Shown here in pieces: positions 7,526-13,512 of a DNA stretch of 13,512 nucleotides; positions within the stretch are counted from its first letter, which is position 1; the number at the start of each line of letters is the position of its first letter. The notes beneath the pieces are model-generated. The model saw nothing but the letters and a program-made list of their open reading frames with translations, had not been told where the DNA came from and did no database searches. This DNA comes from Opitutia bacterium UBA7441 (GTDB taxonomy: Bacteria; Verrucomicrobiota; Verrucomicrobiia; Opitutales; Coraliomargaritaceae). The stretch covers positions 42,315 to 55,826 of the forward strand of contig DLQD01000003.1 in assembly GCA_002480015.1 (NCBI GenBank), given 5' to 3'. The position numbers and the translations under genes are program-made.

Positions 7526-8719
7526 CTACGAGGGTAAGGGGAGGACCCCAAGTGCAGCACAGCCGAGCACTACGGCCCAAGCGGGAACTTTGAATTTATA
7601 GAGCGCGAAAAATGCGATGAGTGCGATGCCTAGGTGACTGGAGTTTTGGATGCCATGTGTCCAGACCGGATCGATCAGTGTGGCGAGCAAAAGCCCGACG
7701 ACGGCGGCGTTCGCCCCAGTCAAGCTGGCCTGTGCCCAGGGTGTGGGACGTATGCGGGCCCAAAAGGGCAGCAGGCCGATGAGCAGGAGCATGCCGGGCA
7801 AGAAAATTGCGATTAACGCTAGAAGCCCTCCGATGGCGGCGGGACTGGTCTCTGAGCCCACGGTTCCGAGAAAAGCGGACAGTGCGAAGAGCGGACCGGG
7901 CAAAGCTTGCGCGGCGCTGTATCCTGCCAGAAAGTTGCTCTCACTGATCAAGCCACCTGCGACGACACTCTCGTTGAGCAGTGGTAAAACCACATGCCCT
8001 CCTCCGAAGACGAGTGCGCCCGCCCGATAATGCATGGCATAGAGCGCGCCCGGAGTCGCAGCCTCCACTAAGAGGCTGACTACTAATAATACCGCGTAGA
8101 GTGCTAAGACTATGACGATGATCGCACGGGGCGTACTGCGCGAGTGCTTTGGGGGATTGGGTGGCTTCTCGTGGGTTGCTTTTTGCAAGTATTGGCCGAG
8201 AAATGCTCCCATCAGAATCACCGCGATTTGTGTCATGCCACTCGGGAAATTCAACATACACGCGGCTGCCAGGAGCGCAATGGCGAGCCTCGGTAGATCT
8301 GGGCAGAGCTTAATACCCAGCCCGATCGTTGCATTGGCGACAACAGCTACGGCGGCGATCAAAAGGCCGTCTGTCAATGGCGTGATTGAGCCGCTCAGGG
8401 CGAAAAGCCCGTAGGCTAAGCCGCACATGAGGAGGGCGGACGGTAGCGTAAAGCCCAGCCATGCGGCGCAGGCACCGGTGAGACCGCCTCGGTGCCAACC
8501 GATGGCGAAGCCTAGTTGGCTGCTGGAGGGGCCCGGCACGAATTGACAGAGTCCGATTAACTCCGCGTAGCGGGCATCATTAAGCCAACCACGGTGCCGT
8601 ACGAATTCCTCCTGGAAGTAGGCCATGTGCGCAACGGGCCCACCGAAGGAGAGGCAGCCCAAGCGTAGATAGATCAGAAAGATCTCTAGGGGGCTGGAAT
8701 GCGACGGAGGCTCTGCCAT
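7526..8719 (-). CDS. chrA: Chromate efflux transporter, ChrA (CHR) family, two-domain form
   Basis: This 397-residue polytopic membrane protein consists of two homologous CHR halves. The first has FGGPVAHMAYF (25-35), HRGWL (42-46) and VPGP (61-64). The second has FGGGHVVLPLL (238-248) and LPGPLF (273-278). A hydrophilic Pro/Lys-rich linker lies between them at about 180-197. Length and both motif sets fit full-length, long-chain CHR transporters, which export chromate by membrane potential or proton coupling; some family members are not linked to chromate resistance. The ATG start is 3 bases after the stop of the upstream DUF2288 gene, so the two are surely co-transcribed. No chrB-type regulator is nearby. 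The family is very sure; the chromate substrate is likely but not shown by sequence alone. Confidence 0.92.
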   Translation of the reverse strand: MAEPPSHSSPLEIFLIYLRLGCLSFGGPVAHMAYFQEEFVRHRGWLNDARYAELIGLCQFVPGPSSSQLGFAIGWHRGGLTGACAAWLGFTLPSALLMCGLAYGLFALSGSITPLTDGLLIAAVAVVANATIGLGIKLCPDLPRLAIALLAAACMLNFPSGMTQIAVILMGAFLGQYLQKATHEKPPNPPKHSRSTPRAIIVIVLALYAVLLVVSLLVEAATPGALYAMHYRAGALVFGGGHVVLPLLNESVVAGGLISESNFLAGYSAAQALPGPLFALSAFLGTVGSETSPAAIGGLLALIAIFLPGMLLLIGLLPFWARIRPTPWAQASLTGANAAVVGLLLATLIDPVWTHGIQNSSHLGIALIAFFALYKFKVPAWAVVLGCAALGVLPLPS

Positions 8720-8722
8720 GGG

Positions 8723-9046
8723 TCACTTGTGGATCGGCTGGGCGAGGATGAAGGGGCGGACGATCATCGCCTGGAACTGTGTCTTCTCGCTTATCCAGTG
8801 CTCGGCGTGCAGTTCACAGGGTTGCACGAGATCACCGCATTTTAGCCATTTTCGAACTTGTCCCTGATCGTCCTCGGCAAAGGCCAGCCCTGCAGTTTTG
8901 AGGTCGAGGCCAGGGTCCACATAGATCAAATTGCCTGCCTGGAAGTGTGGCCTCAAGTAGCTCCAGTCGACATCGCCTGAATATTTTTCCAGTTTTTCGG
9001 CTGCGGTCAGCGGATCTTCAGTTGGGCTAAAATCGTCTTTAAGCAT
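8723..9046 (-). CDS. DUF2288 family protein
   Basis: This 107-residue acidic soluble protein has no signal peptide or membrane segment. I recognise the DUF2288 pattern from the core VDWSYLRPHFQAGNLIYVD (26-44), the DLKTAGLAFAEDD region, and the end with MIVRPFILAQPI. Its function is unknown. It is the first gene of a two-gene unit with the chromate transporter, separated by only 3 bases, so it may affect the transporter's expression or act in the same stress response. No Shine-Dalgarno sequence precedes the ATG. About 190 bases without an evident gene lie upstream and should hold the promoter for both genes. Confidence 0.8.
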   Translation of the reverse strand: MLKDDFSPTEDPLTAAEKLEKYSGDVDWSYLRPHFQAGNLIYVDPGLDLKTAGLAFAEDDQGQVRKWLKCGDLVQPCELHAEHWISEKTQFQAMIVRPFILAQPIHK

Positions 9047-9200
9047 TTGTTTGTCAGTTAGATGTGGCTTTATTTTGATACCGTAAGTACCGATAAATTT
9101 TCCCCCCCGAAAGTTTTTTTAGATTTATTGAACGCAGGGCGGGTGGGGGCGTCTATGTATATGTAATCAGTGTAAACTGTTCGTTTGTTGTTTGTTAAAG

Positions 9201-9233
9201 AACGTCGTCCATTTTGTGGGCGGCGTTTTTTTT
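9201..9233 (+). terminator. Strong + strand intrinsic terminator with no annotated gene upstream
   Basis: An 11-bp stem (9201-9211 with 9217-9227), a 5-base loop TTTTG and a run of eight T at 9226-9233. Two of the eleven pairs are G-U and would be A-C mismatches in the - strand RNA, and the - strand lacks a T-run after the stem. The signal therefore points to a + strand transcript. The flanking genes are both on the - strand. Confidence 0.75.
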
Positions 9234-9236
9234 AAG

Positions 9237-10193
9237 TTAGGAGGCTACAAGTGCGGCCGCTCCTATGATGGCGGCATCGCCCAGAGGGAGGGCGGATTCG
9301 ATGATTTTGATTTTATTCTTAAAGGGTGGGATCAGGTGTTTCTCGAAGGAGATCCGGGTCGGTTTAAGTAAAACATCGCCTGCTTGGACGGGGCCACCAA
9401 AGAGAAAAAAGGCGGCCGGACTGGTCACCAGTGCGGTCGAGGCCAGAGCCTCTCCGAGCAAGCGTCCAGTGAAGTCCATCGTGGCCTGGGCGATCGGGTC
9501 TCCTGCATAAGCTTCGTCGGCGATGTCTTTGGCGGTGATCTCGCCCATCGGCTTGTGGTCGAGTGAGGTCTTGCCGCCACGCTGCGCGATCATTTCGAAG
9601 TAGGTGCGGCGGATGCCTGTGGCCGAGCAGTAGTTTTCCAGGCTCCCGCGACGTCCAAAGCCGCAGTAGCGGCCATCGGGGATGACGCTGATGTGCCCGA
9701 GTTCGCCGGCAAATCCGTCGTGCCCGTAAACAAGCTGGTTATTCACGAAAATGCCGCTGCCTAAACCAGTCCCAAGTGTAATCATAATGAAGTCAGCGTA
9801 GTCTTTGGCCGCACCGAAGATCTTCTCGCCGATAGCCGCTGCGTTCGCGTCGTTGGTCAGTTCGATTTTCGCTAGGTCGAGTCGCCCGGTCAGCAGTGCT
9901 ACGAGCGGGGTCATCCCTTTAAAGCGTAGATTGGGCGGCTCTTCGATGCTGCCGTTCAGATAGTTGCCATTGGGGGCGCCAATGCCAAGCCCTGCCCAGT
10001 CGCATTTCCCGGCTTTGGCCATATGGCAGGTCATGAGTGCGCGAACCACTTCTGCCAGGCGGTCAGCAAAGGCCGCGCCGTCTATATATTCGTCAGTCCG
10101 AAATTGCGCACGATCATGGACTACCCCGTCCGGCGTAACCACACCGATGCAGGTGTTTGTGCCCCCGATATCGACTCCTATGGATGCTATCAT
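9237..10193 (-). CDS. ROK-family protein, probable sugar kinase (glucokinase-like)
   Basis: This 318-residue cytoplasmic protein has the ASKHA kinase fold. Phosphate-1 motif DIGGTN is at residues 8-13, the catalytic Asp115 is in ELTNDANAAA (111-120), and the phosphate-2 motif LGTGLGSGI is at 140-148. GELGH (163-167) gives the substrate-binding Glu164 and zinc ligand His167. ROK proteins normally bind a structural zinc through CxCGxxGC; here the matching stretch is CGFGRRGSLE (177-186), so only the first cysteine remains. It lacks an N-terminal helix-turn-helix, so it is an enzyme rather than a ROK repressor. ROK kinases phosphorylate glucose, fructose, ManNAc, allose and others; the substrate cannot be named from this sequence. 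It stands alone, divergent from the CBS gene, and ends just past the + strand terminator. Confidence 0.88.
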   Translation of the reverse strand: MIASIGVDIGGTNTCIGVVTPDGVVHDRAQFRTDEYIDGAAFADRLAEVVRALMTCHMAKAGKCDWAGLGIGAPNGNYLNGSIEEPPNLRFKGMTPLVALLTGRLDLAKIELTNDANAAAIGEKIFGAAKDYADFIMITLGTGLGSGIFVNNQLVYGHDGFAGELGHISVIPDGRYCGFGRRGSLENYCSATGIRRTYFEMIAQRGGKTSLDHKPMGEITAKDIADEAYAGDPIAQATMDFTGRLLGEALASTALVTSPAAFFLFGGPVQAGDVLLKPTRISFEKHLIPPFKNKIKIIESALPLGDAAIIGAAALVAS

Positions 10194-10248
10194 GAGTCTA
10201 TAGATCGCTCCGTATTCGACTCTGTCGAACCTAATTTATAGGATCGTA

Positions 10249-10266
10249 AATCTCTAAAGAGAGATT
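10249..10266. promoter_or_regulatory. Perfect inverted repeat in the divergent ROK/CBS promoter region
   Basis: AATCTCT-AAAG-AGAGATT is a perfect 7-bp inverted repeat in the 105-base space between the divergent ROK and CBS genes. The position fits an operator acting on one or both promoters. A possible -35-like TTGCCA (10265-10270) begins at its right edge, with CATAAT 14 bases on. The spacing is short, so no promoter is claimed. It could also arise by chance. Confidence 0.3.
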
Positions 10267-10298
10267 GCCAGAGACAGTTACATTCATAATTTAGCTGT

Positions 10299-10751
10299 AT
10301 GCCCCTGAATAAAGTATCTGTTTCTATTCTGCTCAGTGAAAAAAGCGCCTCAGTCTACTGTATTTCCGAAGAAAGCAGCGTGGCTCACGCGGTCTCGGAG
10401 ATGAATCGTCAGCGCGTCGGTTCGATTATTGTTAAAAAAGAGGATTCCATCTGTGGTATTTTCACCGAGCGTGATGTCTTGACTCGAGTCGTCTCGGCTG
10501 GCCGGGATCCCGAAACCACGCCGGTTCGCGATGTCATGACGGAGAATTTTCAGTTTATCACCCCCGAGACTTCAGTCGAAGATGCGATGCAGAGAATGAC
10601 CGATAAGCGCGTCCGCCACCTCCCCGTTTTAGATGAGGGCCATCTTTTGGGCATGGTCTCTATCGGAGATGTCACCCGATGGTTACTCAAGGTCAACGAG
10701 ATGGAGGCGGAGAACCTGCGTCGCTATGTATTCTCGGAATACCCTGGTTAA
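10299..10751 (+). CDS. CBS-domain pair protein
   Basis: This 150-residue soluble protein is almost entirely two CBS repeats. CBS1 is at about residues 8-68 and ends in GIFTERDVLTRV; CBS2 is at about 75-132 (RDVMTENFQFITP, then RHLPVLDE and GMVSIGDV). Each GxxTxxD-like end is the usual adenosyl-ligand contact. Stand-alone CBS pairs sense AMP, ATP, AdoMet or NADH and regulate partner proteins; here the partner is unknown. There is no attached catalytic or transport domain. The ATG has no Shine-Dalgarno sequence. It is divergent from the ROK kinase and lies 117 bases upstream of ybaB, so a shared transcript with ybaB-recR is possible. The family is sure, the role open. Confidence 0.88.
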   Translation: MPLNKVSVSILLSEKSASVYCISEESSVAHAVSEMNRQRVGSIIVKKEDSICGIFTERDVLTRVVSAGRDPETTPVRDVMTENFQFITPETSVEDAMQRMTDKRVRHLPVLDEGHLLGMVSIGDVTRWLLKVNEMEAENLRRYVFSEYPG

Positions 10752-10868
10752 GCCCCATTGTCCCTGAATTCGCTCGTGGCCCCGCAATCAGCTTGACTCG
10801 TGGGCGCTACTTTCCGGACACTGTCGTTTCACCGTTGCATTCACCCTTCAATCAGAGACAACTAAACT

Positions 10869-11180
10869 ATGGCAGGAGTCGGAAAACTACTTAAACAAGC
10901 ACAGAAGATGCAAAAGCAGATGGAGGCCATTCAGTCCGAGCTCTCGGAGACCATCCTCGAAATATCCAGTGGCGGGGGTGCCATCAACGTCAAGATCAAT
11001 GGTCAGGGAGAATTCCTAGGCTTCAAAATTGACCCGGAATTTTTGAAGGAAGACGCCGAATTTGTCGAAGAGACTCTGCTTGCAGCCGTGCAAGAAGCCG
11101 CCATCAAGGCCAAAGAAACCAGCGAGGAAGCCATGGGTGCCGTGACCGGCGGCATGGGCGGCTTTCCTGGCCTGATGTAG
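10869..11180 (+). CDS. ybaB: YbaB/EbfC nucleoid-associated protein
   Basis: This 103-residue protein has the normal family length and layout: an N-terminal amphipathic helix with KLLKQAQKMQKQME (6-19), a central beta-sheet part (VKINGQGEFLGFKIDPE), a second helix rich in Glu and Ala, and a Gly/Met-rich tail ending GGMGGFPGLM. YbaB dimers bind DNA and compact the nucleoid. The gene typically sits next to recR, as here, with recR starting 65 bases downstream. The usual dnaX upstream is missing; a CBS protein takes that place. There is no clear ribosome site. Confidence 0.93.
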   Translation: MAGVGKLLKQAQKMQKQMEAIQSELSETILEISSGGGAINVKINGQGEFLGFKIDPEFLKEDAEFVEETLLAAVQEAAIKAKETSEEAMGAVTGGMGGFPGLM

Positions 11181-11245
11181 CGCTTTGAGATAAAAAGCAT
11201 GCATGTAGTTGTCTGTTCGCGGACTTCTGACATCTGTCTTGTTTA

Positions 11246-11842
11246 ATGACACCTGCCTACGATTTGCTGCTGCAGCAGCTCAAGCGCTTGCCCGGCCTCG
11301 GATACCGCTCCGCCGAGCGCGTGGCCATGTATCTGCTCATCGAAAAACCTGATTCAATGAGCGATTTGCTCGACGCAATGAAGATCGCCCAGGAGGTGGT
11401 CTGTCGTTGTCAGAATTGCGGTCATATGGCCGAGAGCGAACTGTGCCTGGTCTGCGAAGACGCCAACCGCGACAAATCCACGATCTGTGTGGTCGAGCAC
11501 GTGCCCGACCTTATCGCGATCGAGCGCTCGAGCGCCTGGAAGGCTCAATACCATGTCTTGCATGGCAAGCTCTCGCCGATCCACGGAGTCGGCCCCGAGC
11601 AACTCAACTTCCAAGGCCTGCAAGCACGGATCGAATCCGGAGAAATTTCCGAATTGGTGCTCGCCCTTTCCAACGACATCGAAGGCCAGGCGACTTGTCA
11701 CTACATTCAGGAAGAACTTGTACGAGGCCGTCCGATTAAGGTCTCCCGCATCGGCTTCGGTTTGCCCAGCGGCGGCGGCGTGACCTATGCCGATTCTGTC
11801 ACTCTACGCAGTGCGCTCGAAGGTCGCCGCGCTTACGAATAA
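11246..11842 (+). CDS. recR: Recombination mediator protein RecR
   Basis: This 198-residue protein has the full family length. The helix-hairpin-helix is at about 15-30 (LPGLGYRSAERVAMYL). The four-cysteine zinc site is formed by Cys55, Cys58, Cys67 and Cys70. The Toprim domain starts near residue 79 (ICVVEHVPDLIAIE, with Glu84) and the C-terminal part holds the FGLPSGGGVTYAD segment. RecR works with RecO and RecF to load RecA onto gapped DNA. All key residues are present and there is no sign of decay. The stop codon is 4 bases before the start of the M50 protease gene, so they are probably co-transcribed. No Shine-Dalgarno sequence precedes the ATG. Confidence 0.96.
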   Translation: MTPAYDLLLQQLKRLPGLGYRSAERVAMYLLIEKPDSMSDLLDAMKIAQEVVCRCQNCGHMAESELCLVCEDANRDKSTICVVEHVPDLIAIERSSAWKAQYHVLHGKLSPIHGVGPEQLNFQGLQARIESGEISELVLALSNDIEGQATCHYIQEELVRGRPIKVSRIGFGLPSGGGVTYADSVTLRSALEGRRAYE

Positions 11843-11846
11843 GCCT

Positions 11847-12482
11847 ATGTTACGTTTTTCTATCCTCGGCATCCCTGTGCAAGTCCAATTCTGGTTCTGG
11901 ATAACTATGGCATTTATCGGTGGCGGTCTCCACGCTGCCAACTCCACTGAGATTCTCCTTGTGGTAGTCTTTATGTTCGCGGGATTCCTCTCAATCCTCG
12001 TTCACGAGATGGGGCACGCGCTCATGATCCGCAAGTATGGGCTGCCGACCTCGATCACCTTGCAAGCCTTTGGTGGCTTTGCTTCCTATCCGGCCGGGCG
12101 CTTGGATCGCAAACAGTCGTTTATCGTCACAGCCGCAGGGCCTGGTGTGCAGTTTATCTTAGGGCTCCTTCTTATCGGACTGGCCCGCGTCTTGAATATT
12201 CCTGAAGGTTCGCTCTTTGGCCCCTTCCTTCGCGATTTGATTTTAGTCAGCATCGTATGGTCGGTTTTAAACTGTCTTCCAGTTTATCCAATGGATGGCG
12301 GGCAGATGCTCGCCGCTGTGCTCGGCCCGCAGAAGCAGCGCTACGTCCACTTGATTAGCGCAGTCGTCGCCCTAGCGATAGGATTAGCAGGATACGCCTT
12401 TCTTGGGACGATTTTATTACCTCTCTTCATGGCGTTTTTCGCCTGGCAGAACTGGCAAGCCTTTCAATCGATGGCTAGATAG
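11847..12482 (+). CDS. M50-family (site-2-protease-like) membrane zinc metalloprotease
   Basis: The protein has 211 residues from the ATG at 11847, chosen because it lies right after the recR stop and directly precedes the first conserved residues (LRFSILGIPVQV). A start at 11787 would overlap recR by 56 bases and is less likely. The zinc-binding HEMGH motif is at 53-57 in a membrane helix, and the third ligand motif NCLPVYPMDGGQ (142-153) supplies the metal-binding Asp150. The family's AAGP motif is at 97-100. There are about six hydrophobic segments and no PDZ or CBS domain, so it is the short SpoIVFB/YwhC-like type. Such proteases cut membrane-bound regulators, but the substrate here is unknown and no anti-sigma gene is adjacent. 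Confidence 0.87.
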   Translation: MLRFSILGIPVQVQFWFWITMAFIGGGLHAANSTEILLVVVFMFAGFLSILVHEMGHALMIRKYGLPTSITLQAFGGFASYPAGRLDRKQSFIVTAAGPGVQFILGLLLIGLARVLNIPEGSLFGPFLRDLILVSIVWSVLNCLPVYPMDGGQMLAAVLGPQKQRYVHLISAVVALAIGLAGYAFLGTILLPLFMAFFAWQNWQAFQSMAR

Positions 12483-12590
12483 CGCTCGGAAGCAAATGTT
12501 CTGAATAGATCTAGGCAGTAGAACGTCCGATACTGAATAGAGGGTGAATGGTTTCGATAGTGTTGTATCGGCGTCTAGTTTGCTTGAGGG

Positions 12591-13133
12591 TCAGTCCTTG
12601 TCGCGGGCGAGCAGTATGTCGTCTGGCTGGACTTCTATCTTGATCTCTCGACCCAAAAACTCGAGGAGGATTTGGATCCGGTTCTTAGCGGGAAGACGCG
12701 CCAGCACCTTGCCATTTAAGCCTTTGAGCGAGCCGGCAACCATTTCGACTTCCGCACCCGGTTCGATACTTAGATCTGGGGCTTCGAGAATGCCTTCTGG
12801 AATGCTTGCTTTCAGGTCTTGGATGATGCGGTCGGGGATGACACGCTGATCGCCCAGTTCGACCATGCGGGTGATGCCCTGACTATGCACGACCTGACGA
12901 TAGTGTGTTGGGTAGTGAAATTTGGCGAAGATGTAGCCTGGAAACATCGCCTCAACGAAACGCTTTTTGCCGGTCCGCGTTCTCTTTACTTGACTGATAC
13001 GCGGGCAGAAGACTTCGAGAGCACTCATGCGACTGAGGATGGCTGCCGCGATATGCTCGCGTTTCGTTTGTGTGCGCAGGCAAAACCATTCGCGCGGTTC
13101 TTGTGTTGGCTCAGTCGTGGAATCGTCGAACAT
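12591..13133 (-). CDS. Specialised NusG paralogue (RfaH/UpxY-like transcription antiterminator)
   Basis: This 180-residue protein has an N-terminal NGN domain at about 15-110 (WFCLRTQTKREHIAAA at 16-31, then FCPRIS, FPGYIFAKF and GITRMVELGD) and a C-terminal KOW domain at about 122-175 (GSLKGLNGKVLARLP at 134-148). The Arg/Lys-rich stretch between the FCPRIS and FPGYIF motifs and the wording VFCPRIS...FPGYIF resemble RfaH/UpxY-type specialised NusG proteins rather than housekeeping NusG, which normally lies near secE and rplK. Such proteins ride RNA polymerase and suppress termination in long operons, often for surface polysaccharides. No such operon is in the window: it is a single gene facing the M50 gene. 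The ATG has no Shine-Dalgarno sequence and is the left half-end of a 12-bp palindrome. Confidence 0.86.
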   Translation of the reverse strand: MFDDSTTEPTQEPREWFCLRTQTKREHIAAAILSRMSALEVFCPRISQVKRTRTGKKRFVEAMFPGYIFAKFHYPTHYRQVVHSQGITRMVELGDQRVIPDRIIQDLKASIPEGILEAPDLSIEPGAEVEMVAGSLKGLNGKVLARLPAKNRIQILLEFLGREIKIEVQPDDILLARDKD

Positions 13134-13142
13134 AAATTTATG
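13131..13142. promoter_or_regulatory. 12-bp perfect palindrome overlapping the NusG-like start codon
   Basis: CATAAATTTATG is its own reverse complement and contains the start codon of the NusG-like gene at its left end. It could be an operator or an RNA hairpin tip; an AT-rich palindrome of this length may also occur by chance. Confidence 0.25.
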
Positions 13143-13331
13143 TAAACCACGAGTGTAGTTCGATCTGAAGCTGTTTCAATCTAAATTCTGAGGCAGACGG
13201 CGGCGGGCAGGGCACATTTTTGAAAAAGAGTTAATGCGCTGATAGGTATGTTTTTAAAATATTCGCTGAGGTTCTTCGCTATTTTTAGTGGGTAAGGCCA
13301 CTCAGTGCTCTGATTTTTAACCACTCGCTGC

Positions 13332-13352
13332 GCTGGAGGCACCGAGACACGG
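13332..13352 (+). repeat. Candidate repeat-like leader before the GxxExxY fragment
   Basis: The stretch around GGAGGCACCGAGACACGGAG, closely preceded by TTTTTAACCAC, resembles a CACxGAG-rich non-coding leader that I recall before GxxExxY genes in planctomycete and verrucomicrobial genomes. Twelve bases (TCGCTGCGCTGG) lie between the two parts here. I see only one copy in this window, so the repeat status rests on recall. Confidence 0.35.
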
Positions 13353-13395
13353 AGAAGGCTTGCTTGTCATAAGAAATTTAAGGCGCTCATTATTT

Positions 13396-13512
13396 ATGGA
13401 TGGATCACTTATTGAAGAAGAACTGACGAAGAAGATCATTGGCGCTGCAATTGAGGTGCAAACTTACATGCGGCTGACTGAGTGCCGGGTGGGACTGCTG
13501 ATGTATTTGAAT
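13396..13512 (+). pseudogene. GxxExxY-family gene remnant with an internal in-frame deletion, cut by the window edge
   Basis: From the ATG at 13396 the frame stays open for 39 codons to the edge. Residues 8-20 (EELTKKIIGAAIEV-type start) match the N-terminus of the GxxExxY family, where IGAAIEVH is followed by a Gly-rich turn and the E-x-x-Y motif. Here the chain passes straight to TYMRLTECRVGLLMYLN (24-40 region), which matches the far C-terminal segment (TYLKLxGCxxGLLxNFN) of the same family. Roughly 70-80 residues, including the Glu/Tyr motif that names the family and the VELKA-like nuclease-fold core, are absent. The junction keeps the frame. It is probably a dead remnant, though a short product could still be made. 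Confidence 0.6.

Noticed and set aside
9062..9166. 34-codon + strand ORF before the orphan terminator
   Set aside because: It has no ribosome site, no recognisable family and short length; kept only as part of the small-RNA hypothesis, not listed as a gene.
12515..12580. Inverted CCGATAC/GTATCGG in the space between the M50 and NusG-like genes
   Set aside because: The arms are about 35 bases apart and no T-run follows on either strand, so it does not qualify as a terminator.
12544..12849. + strand open frame after the M50 gene
   Set aside because: It is antisense to the KOW half of the NusG-like gene, whose domains are clear.
13289..13320. AGTGG/CCACT hairpin upstream of the GxxExxY remnant
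   Set aside because: The stem has five pairs and the nearest T-run starts about 12 bases later; too weak to call a terminator.
1..13512. CRISPR arrays, tRNA or rRNA genes, insertion sequences or prophage genes
   Set aside because: I found no regularly spaced repeats, tRNA cloverleaf, transposase motifs or phage structural genes in the window.

Overview
The window looks like chromosomal DNA of a Verrucomicrobia-type (PVC superphylum) bacterium. The main evidence is a five-gene cluster of PilM-like, PilN/PilO-like, exported and secretin proteins that resembles the Akkermansia Amuc_1098-1102 locus. Supporting signs are the near absence of Shine-Dalgarno sequences and a GxxExxY-family fragment preceded by a short repeat-like leader. 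The phylum is inferred; no rRNA or other decisive marker is present.

Left third (1-6203, all +): a TPR protein open at the left edge, a 323-base AT-rich gap, then a compact operon. The operon encodes a PilM-like actin-fold protein, two bitopic inner-membrane proteins with coiled coils and PilN/PilO-type folds, an exported beta-rich protein, and a PilQ/GspD-type secretin. The first three genes overlap by 4 bases. Together they suggest a trans-envelope assembly with a cytoplasmic ring, an inner-membrane platform and an outer-membrane gate. No pilus ATPase or pilin is encoded here. A hairpin terminator closes the operon and also serves the convergent gene on the other side.

Middle (6251-10193, all -): a solitary DNA methyltransferase with motif I ahead of motif IV, a two-domain ChrA-type chromate transporter, a DUF2288 protein 3 bases upstream of it, and a ROK-family sugar kinase that has lost two of its three zinc-binding cysteines. 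A strong + strand intrinsic terminator at 9201-9233 has no annotated gene in front of it and may end a small RNA.

Right third (10299-12482, +): a CBS-pair protein, then YbaB and RecR (the usual recombination pair, without dnaX here), then an S2P-like M50 membrane protease starting 4 bases after recR. Converging from the right is a NusG paralogue of the RfaH/UpxY type (12591-13133, -). At the right edge an ORF joins the N-terminal start of the GxxExxY family directly to its C-terminal end, so it appears to be an in-frame internal-deletion remnant.

Most of the window is ordinary housekeeping and envelope biology. The points most worth a second look are the secretin locus with its degenerate PilM, the sharp change in third-position GC inside the secretin gene, the orphan terminator, the ROK zinc-site loss and the collapsed GxxExxY gene.
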